NCBI GenBank assembly: GCA_022410635.1
Contig: JAJVDF010000019.1
Location: 2,762,271 to 2,826,270 of the forward strand
DNA from: Tretioscincus oriximinensis
Lineage: Eukaryota > Chordata > Lepidosauria > Squamata > Gymnophthalmidae
DNA length: 64,000 nucleotides
Direction of reading: 5' to 3'
The notes below the pieces were generated by a model, which was given only the letters and a program-made list of their open reading frames with translations, searched no databases and was not told where the DNA came from. Shown here piece after piece: positions 57,397 to 64,000 of this stretch; the first letter of the stretch is position 1, and the number at the start of each line of letters is the position of its first letter. The position numbers were made by a program, and so were the translations under genes.

Positions 57397-57522
57397 GTGT
57401 GAACAGGACAAGCCATTGTATATTCCGGAATATAGCTTTGTGGTGTGATGGGATAGGCATTTGTTATATTCCATAATATAGTTTTCTAGTGCATTTTAGG
57501 GNGGCGTGTGAACAGGCCCTTA

Positions 57523-60208
57523 GCCCTGGTGGCTGTTTTTTGATATAACGGGTATTCGCTTTCCACGTTATTCGATGCCTAACGGAGATCAAAGGCAGCT
57601 TGGTCCGTAGTAGGTAGACACATGTAACAGGAATCACATGGGCAACACGACTTGGATCAAGAAGCAATTTCAGGAGGTCCACGGGTCATGGAGTCCTCCA
57701 GAATGCCCTCGTGTTCAATCTTTTATTGACTCAAAATCAGAAGGCGTGTATCAAGATTATGATGTCAAGAAAGGGGTGGGTAGATCCCATGTGGGTCAGG
57801 TGTGACACCTGTGTGACGTGTTTCTCTCCTCCCCAAGGAGATGCAGCCTGGTCAGGAAACTCCAAATATGGTATAGGGTTGGTAAACAGGATGGACCCTC
57901 GGTAACCACTAATTGCTTATGCATTATCTTNATTACAGGAACCCAGTGACTCACCCTAGGAGAAGTGGTTTTAACGATCTTAAATGGTTTACCTCCAGGC
58001 CACTATCAGGCTGATGGGTCAGCCCAGGTGCACAGCCTGGTTAAACAAAGATTGTGGCTTTGCCTTAATGGGTGCCAATTTAATCTATTCAGTCTGGCAA
58101 GGCTTCATGAATGAGATATGCCTTTAAGGCAGAAAGAGAGGATTTGGCCTCTTCTGTTTACTCCTGGGCTGGGTTGACCAGAGATTTTTGCAAAATTTCC
58201 ATACAGGCCTGCTTTGGCTTACAGGGGTCAATCCAAGTTCAGTTTAATATTAATCTATATATTGCCAATAATATATGCTATATTACTGATTCCCATATTG
58301 ATAATTTCTATATTTGGACATTCATCAACATACAGAACACAGCAGAAAGAATGGGTGCTTAGAAAAAAAAAGTTTTTTTTTTCCACTATCATCATTATAT
58401 TCTGTCATAGTTTCTTAAAGATTGGAAGCCAGAATGGACAGACTTATTTGCTATGTTTTTTTGGTGTTACCATTATATGATAAATGAATGAAAACACTAG
58501 TTATTTGTATAAAGCTATTCCATCGCATTTTGGAACTTTGAGTTATTATCTGTACCAAACACCACCTTATCTCAGTTAGACAGTAATTAAAGGCACAACT
58601 GTGAGCTCAAAGTCCTTTGAAACCAACGAAGAAAAGAAAACAACAGGAATTAGAGAGGACTAGAGAAATTACTGTCATAGTTAGAGTGGATTTCTTCAAC
58701 CATGCATTTTAAATACATAGAGACTCGCCGTTTTGGACTAAGATCTTTTTTGCTGTGTTCTACATATATTAGAAAAATTGTGGTTGATGAACAAGAAAAA
58801 CCAAACAAGAGCACATGGGCTAAACTAACAAAGAAAAATATGTTGAAATAGCAGCAAAGACAATGTCAGACCAACATGCTTTTATTTATTTATTTTTTTA
58901 TATAATGGATGTCAGTGAAGCATAAGATATGTACATTAAATTTTATGCCTTTTACAGGAAAAATATTCTTCTCAATAATTCTGACTCCCCAGATGTAAAA
59001 AACAATACATGACACAGGAAACTGGGGGAGGAAAGCTCCAGTTAATTATGCCATATGTTAAGAGTTTCATAGACAGTCTGTGACATTACAAGAATGCCTG
59101 AGACATTCTTATTTTTCCAAAAATGAAGTGGAAAGATATTCCAGGTAAAATATTGCTTTTGGGAGGGCAGAGGAGGTATGGGAAAAATTTAGGAAGAGCT
59201 GGAGCAGTGTGTGATGATGGAATTGGGGAGTGGATTGGCTAAGATTGGCTAAAGGGTTTGAAGCAGGCTTGGGGCAAAGGTACCCCTTTTTTCTGAAAAT
59301 ATGGCAACCCTCGTTCCAACTGGAAGTTTACCTTTCATTTCCACATGCAACATACTGATCTAGAGCTAATCAAAGTGTGGCTCAGATTCAGAATTAAAAG
59401 AGTGCTTACAAAGGGTTTGTCCTGCCTGATTACTCTGGAGTTAAAGGTCCTACAGCTCTAGAAAACAAAGGTGAGGACTATGTCATAGATGTTGTTGGCC
59501 TATACCTCCTATTGTTCCCAACCAGTGCTCACAACAGTTTAGAATTATAAAAGTTAGGGTCTAACAGGTGAAAGGCCATAAATATTCACTCTGTGAATCA
59601 GAATCATTAGAGAATGGAGCTGAGGGAGAGTTGATGCTCGAGTGGGAATCCTCTCCCTAATTTTCTGACAAAAATTCTAAAGTAGCTAAAAGCGTGAGTA
59701 ATGACACAGCCACTTACAGCCAGTCAACGGGCGTTGTTGAAATCCTAAGAAATTAAAATGTATGCTAATCAGGGAACAACATTTCTTTGAGCTGCACCAA
59801 CTTTAATTTTGAGATGCTATTCATTAGTCACCTGTATTGATTCATTGATTAGTCACAAACATCTGTGTAAAACATATAAAAGTAGCACAGAACTAAAACA
59901 CATAACCAATGCAACTAAAGTAAAACTTAACAATAAGAACAAAAGTTTTTTTTTTTAAGTTAACGTTTTATCAAAGAATTCCCTCAGTGCATACCACTCC
60001 AAATTATTTTTTAAAAGTTCTCTAATTTTAGTTTTGAATTATTATTATTTTTTATTTTATCTTTCCTGTATTTTAAGTTGATATTCGCACCTGCCTATAT
60101 TATCCATATTATTCTGGATATCCAAATGTTTGGGATCTTAATTTTATTTGTTACGAGTTACACATATATTCACTGGTTAATATGGTAAAGTGAGAATAGG
60201 ACAACTGA
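57523..60208. other. Unassigned; CpG-richer patch then AT-rich sequence
   Basis: 57540-57910 is richer in CpG (AACGGGTATTCGC, TCGATGCCTAACGG, AACACGACTTGG) and contains a CAGGTGTGACACCTG palindrome at about 57798-57812. It may be an old unidentified element. From about 58160 the sequence is AT-rich with no gene recognised. Confidence 0.35.
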
Positions 60209-60722
60209 GGCCCAATCCCCATGGCGGTGATTTTACCTTCTGTCCGTCCCACGGAAACACACGTGTCCACTGCTCTGTGTGCTCTAAAGGTCTTTGCTGT
60301 GCAGTAAAGAACTTTCATGCAATTTAGTAGCCTCCATTTTGTAAAGTCCAAAAGAAAACACTAATTGGATCTTGCCTGGGAGTTGTATGCAGTCTTGCAA
60401 AGAATGCTGGGGTTTGTAGTCGGGCAAGCACAGCAATGATTTCTTAGATTTGTGATGCCATGAGAAACAATTATGGACTGCAGCCATTACNCATTCCTGT
60501 AAATGTGTGGAACCGGTGACACAACTAACCGGGACATAAATACTGAGCACGCTTAGCCAGTGATTCTGCATTGTCCTGTGCTGGCATATTCTCATGGTAT
60601 CCTGGCATAATCCTGTTAAGGCTTCTCATATCCCCAGCAGCAGACATGGAGCTTTTCCAAAACATCAGCAGTGGAGCTTTTTCCAGAGTGCATTACAAAG
60701 TGCAACACATGCAGGGGAGTCA
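60209..60722. mobile_element. Family B DNA element, long copy (B3)
   Basis: The left end GGCCCAATCCCCATGG resembles the family D end. The interior ATAAATACTGAGCACGCTTA, CATTGTCCTGTGCTGGCATA and TCCTGTTAAGG matches B1. CTGGGGTTTGTAGTCGGGCA, then AGCACAGCAATGA, matches D in reverse. The right end ACACATGCAGGGGAGTC is an inverted, worn counterpart. About 514 bp, non-coding. Confidence 0.6.
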
Positions 60723-62015
60723 CCTTCATGTAAGTATCATTGCGGTCCGAACCCTGTGTGCCTGCAGCCCATATCAACAAGACAACTTTCTTCCTTTCGG
60801 AGCTCAATGTATTTTACTGGTCACCTAAAAAAATAAAAAGTCTGGCTTTCTTAGGCAGCTATTGAGTTAGAAACATTCTCTTTGTAATTGAAATAGCTAT
60901 TACCTTCTGCTTTACTGCTCTGCTTTTCTACTGACCTGGCCACAGTTTCCTTCCTTTCTTCATTGTAATCCTAGCAAATCTATTCTAATGTTTCTCTTAG
61001 CATTCCCCACTGTTTCTTGCATGTTTCTAGGATCATGCAGTAGTTGTACTAGTCAGTAAAGCCTGAGAAGATTAAAAGAGACAGGGGAAGTAGGCCAAAA
61101 TAAAGTTGTCTCTGCTCACAGTGATGTTTTGGATTTCCAAAGCATTTCTGTACAGATTCTCCTTTCACTAACAGCTGGGCAAAAGAGGCATTATTAGCAT
61201 ATGTTTTGAATTTGTAAGGGGAGAAGTGTGCATTTTTCAACTAAAAACTGCTTTGAAAGGCTTGAAAGGATCAAAACAATTTGGCAATCCTGTTGCTAAT
61301 GAAAGCAAGGCTGGAGCTGAACCAGTCCCCCTTTTAGTGTCATTTTCTTTGCTGTGTGATAAAGGGTTTACGCTATTTCTGAATATGATGCTGCATAAGA
61401 TGCTATCAAATTATTACCCTCACTCACAAAAGAAACTGCTTCTCTTCTTCATGAATATATCTACATTTCCATAAAACTCTGTTCTAAATACTGGTTATGA
61501 GTTAATTTGTATCCCTCCCTTCCTATAGGCAGGTGAATACAAAGGAAAAACCTCTCTGTAAGTTCACCTGGGTTTGCAAAGCTTCTGGGGGTTGCTTTTT
61601 TTCTTGTGTAAATTCTGCAAGAAAAAGGAACTGGTAGACCCCTATTAACCTCTACTCTTGCTGAAGTGATGTTGGTAGCATGTATCACTTTAATTGTATT
61701 TTATTTTTGCACTTTCCTGCCTTAAAGCACATTAGTTAATCTGATTTAGCTCGATGTGGATGAGCTGCAGCTACGCATGATGGCATTCAGCAGCTAGATC
61801 CACATTAGAAGTGGGATGTGTGCTGCTGTGCAAATGCCGAACTGTTGTTACTCAAGATATTGGAGGCACTCACAGATTCAGCACAAACTCTGCTGAAGCA
61901 AATGTTGAAATTCACAAATGCGCACAGACATTGTGCTCTGAGAAGCCTTCAAAACTGCACTTTGGATCCCAGCTGCTATGTAACATCACTTCCCCTTCAT
62001 CAACAAGATCTGTCC
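60723..62015. other. No gene or repeat recognised
   Basis: No supported coding frame. Two overlapping frames at 61811-62029 have no recognisable domain. Confidence 0.4.
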
Positions 62016-62790
62016 TCATAAGAACATAAGGACATAAGAAGAGCCATACTGAATCGGGCCAGAGCCCATTTAGTCCAGCATTCTGTCTCACACAGAGGCC
62101 CACCAATAGAGAAAGACAAAGACAAAGACAAAAGAAGAATCGAGTTTTTATACTCCGCTCTTTTCCAGAGCGGCTTACAGGGTTAATTTTTGCCCAAAGG
62201 TTTACATCTTATTCTATCTTCCCAATCAGGTTAATGATGGTACTCATTTATCTAATTGAAATGCAGATTACAAATTTGCATCTCTGTCACATAGCTGAGT
62301 TGGCTAGAGCTGAAGGTTAGTAGAAAGCGCTCACTCCTCCCCATATCCGACACAGGGCTTTGAAATCCAATCTCTGAGATGAAAGACTGTCTCCTTAGTG
62401 ACTGCGCTAATTGCACCTAGGCAGTCTGAACAGAAGAAGACAAAATATGCATCTGTTCTCGACTCCCTGCACATGGTATTCCAGGAGTACTGCCTATTGC
62501 TCCATCCCAGAGGCACCGTCCAGACATCCATCCTAATAGCTATTTATACCCTTGGTGTCCATAAACCTTTCTAATTCTGTCTTGAAGCTATCCAGGCTGT
62601 TAGCTATCACCACCTCTTCTGGAAGTAAATTGACCCTCTGGGAGAAAAAAATACTTTTCTTTGTCTGTTCTTACTCATCTGCCCATCAGTTTCATGGAAT
62701 GTCCCTGATCCTAGTGTTGTATGATGGAGAAAACCATTTTCTCCATTTACCTTATCCATCCCATGCATGATTTTCAAACACCATCCTTCG
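62016..62790 (-). mobile_element. CR1 LINE 3' end, minus strand, interrupted by a SINE
   Basis: 62016-62108 (ATAAGAACATAAGGACATAA, GAATCGGGCCAGAGCCCATT, CACACAGAGGCCCACCAA) and 62410-62790 (TTGCACCTAGGCAGTCTGAA, TAGCTATTTATACCCTTGGT, CATCCCATGCATGATTTTC) join into one CR1 3' UTR plus ORF2 tail, collinear with 12355-12675. The interruption is a SINE. Confidence 0.9.
62109..62412 (-). mobile_element. tRNA-derived SINE nested in CR1
   Basis: The minus-strand head TTAGCGCAGTCACTAAGG is A-box-like, and GGATTTCAAAGCCC is the decayed B box (CpG lost compared with the copy at 22200). The body matches the other SINEs (CCAGAGCGGCTTACAGGGTT, TCTATCTTCCCAATCAGG on the plus strand). The tail is AGAAAGACAAAGACAAAGAC, a degenerate form of the (CTT)n tail. 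Confidence 0.83.
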
Positions 62791-63925
62791 AGGCTGACAT
62801 GCCGCTGCTAATGCGCATTAGTTGGTGTTGTTAGAAATCTTTTGTGGATTAATCAGCAATACACCAGTGTGATTATAATAGAGAAAGGGCAAAAGACAGA
62901 TATTTGTCCTTTTTTCTCACATAAAATTAGAAAAACACTAATATGTCTTTCTACCTGGCTGTCCATCTTTGTCTAACTGGGTAAATAAACAGGCAGATTA
63001 GAAAGGATAATTTGTTCATGCCAAAACTTCTACTTCACTGGAAGCAGCACTCTCAGATGTCCAGATGGAAAACACCACAGGGAAGTCTCAACAATAATAG
63101 GCTTTACTAAACTTTTTCCTGTAGCTCTGAAATTATCGACACAAGCCACCTTTAAAAAAAAATCTTGACAGACAAAATACTTTTGTATAGCTCCAGCTAA
63201 ATCAAGCTGTGAATCTTTTCTTCTAGTGTATGCTTCTCACTGTAATCACTGCTAAGTTTGTTGAAGCTTTTAATTCAGAACTATCAGTGAAGTTCTAGCT
63301 CTATCAGCTATGAATGCAAGCAAACTGCACGAAAAAAGAACAAAGAACAAAGGACACAAATCAGAAGAAATGTCCTTTTCACCTTTGGGTTAGTAAATGG
63401 CCCTAGCAATTAGTATGAGTGGAGCACTTGCACCTTCATTTGTCCTACCTTTCCCCAACCATTCTTTGCTCACTTCTGTCCACAAGCATTCTGGAATGGT
63501 GAGAGCAGTCTCTGAAGAAGAGCCCCACCTATCTGTTGTTGGACATGTGCAGCCATTCCTCTTGTCATGGTTGGGCAAAGGGATGGCATGCATGCTGAGT
63601 GTGTGGTATGTAAGTCCATACCTTCAGCCAATCATGATGAAGAAGTTGGACCTATCACATACAGGCTGGATTATGATACCCACTCGTAATTATGATGTTT
63701 CCTGAGTCAGAAGGAGAGATNGTGAAACTCATCCTCCTCAGAACAAGGTAAGAATAGTTCCCAGTGACCAATTCCTACATGTGTATGTCAAAAAAGGCCA
63801 AGATATGCCCCCACGGAAGATTGTCTGAAGCCCTCTTATCTGAAGCCCTGGAAAGAATTGGTAGAGCAAACAATATTTATTTTATTTTACTTTGAAGCAA
63901 TTACTTTAAGACACTTAGGACCTGT
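62791..63925. other. No gene or repeat recognised
   Basis: The two opposing frames at 63390-63705 overlap in antisense and have no recognisable domain. Confidence 0.4.
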
Positions 63926-64000
63926 CCCCACTGAGCCTTATTCACCAGAAAATTTCTATTTTCAACTTACTTTTCTTTATTGGTGATTTAATTGGAAAAT
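63926..64000. mobile_element. Possible left end of a family B/D-like DNA element
   Basis: GGACCTGTCCCCACTGAGCC resembles the GGCCC(A/T)ATCCCC ends of the family B/D elements. The window ends before the other terminus. Confidence 0.3.

Larger units (their letters stand above)
55974..57522. mobile_element. Family A DNA element (A3), interrupted by a solo LTR
   Basis: The right end (AACTATATT-like, GCATTTGTTATATTCC, CGTGTGAACAGGCCC) is the reverse complement of the left end of A1. The sequences flanking the LTR (AGAATTCAAGTATAC on one side, GAACAGGACAAGCCATTGTA on the other) are contiguous in A1 at about 10770-10815. The left end near GCTGTGTTCATACTTA is less certain. The core contains nested palindromes (56107-56510). 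It is non-coding. Confidence 0.72.

Overview
This window is repeat-dense, AT-rich vertebrate nuclear DNA. The repeats point to a sauropsid and most likely a lepidosaur (lizard or relative). They include CR1 LINE 3' ends finishing in TATGTTCTTATG-type tails, L2-like tails, a full-length L1, a Neptune-like Penelope element with a GIY-YIG endonuclease, tRNA-derived SINEs with (CTT)n tails, and several families of short inverted-repeat DNA transposons. The species cannot be named from sequence alone. I recognise no host protein-coding exon, rRNA, functional tRNA or CRISPR array. The open frames that make biological sense are all transposon-derived.

Layout. 1-760: two CR1 3' ends. 1.3-2.6 kb: microsatellites, a SINE fragment, a tight hairpin and a Penelope terminal fragment. 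5.5-9.2 kb: tRNA-SINEs and a probable solo LTR (minus). 10.7-12.7 kb: a fold-back DNA element (family A) and a CR1 carrying a patch of the same sequence. 13.2 kb: a long (AAT)n array. 15.4-20 kb: CR1, L2, family A and B elements and a 141-bp hairpin. 21.6-22.3 kb: a duplicated (GAA)n array grown from a SINE tail. 24-25.6 kb: CR1 with a 211-codon open frame and a half copy of family A. 26.6-27.9 kb: Penelope RT/GIY-YIG remnant. 31.7-32.7 kb: an unidentified GC-rich, hairpin-rich island. 35.76-41.94 kb: a complete L1 insertion bounded by a perfect 16-bp target-site duplication. 43 kb: one inverted-repeat element nested in another. 46.5-47.7 kb: a compact mariner-type MITE and a family C element. 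50-55 kb: Penelope termini (one folded back), LINE fragments, and a SINE split by a family C element. 56-57.5 kb: a family A element with nested palindromes, itself split by a solo LTR with a 5-bp duplication. 60-62.8 kb: a family B element and a CR1 interrupted by a SINE.

How it fits together. There is no operon or pathway. The window is an archive of retrotransposon and DNA-transposon insertions, and several nestings give relative ages: LTR into family A, SINE into CR1, family C into SINE, family D into an older inverted-repeat element. The L1 is the only near-complete autonomous element. Its ORF1 is open, but ORF2 is broken by frameshifts and stops and carries a mutated reverse-transcriptase catalytic motif. 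Between repeats lie long AT-rich stretches with nothing I can identify. Isolated N bases occur throughout.
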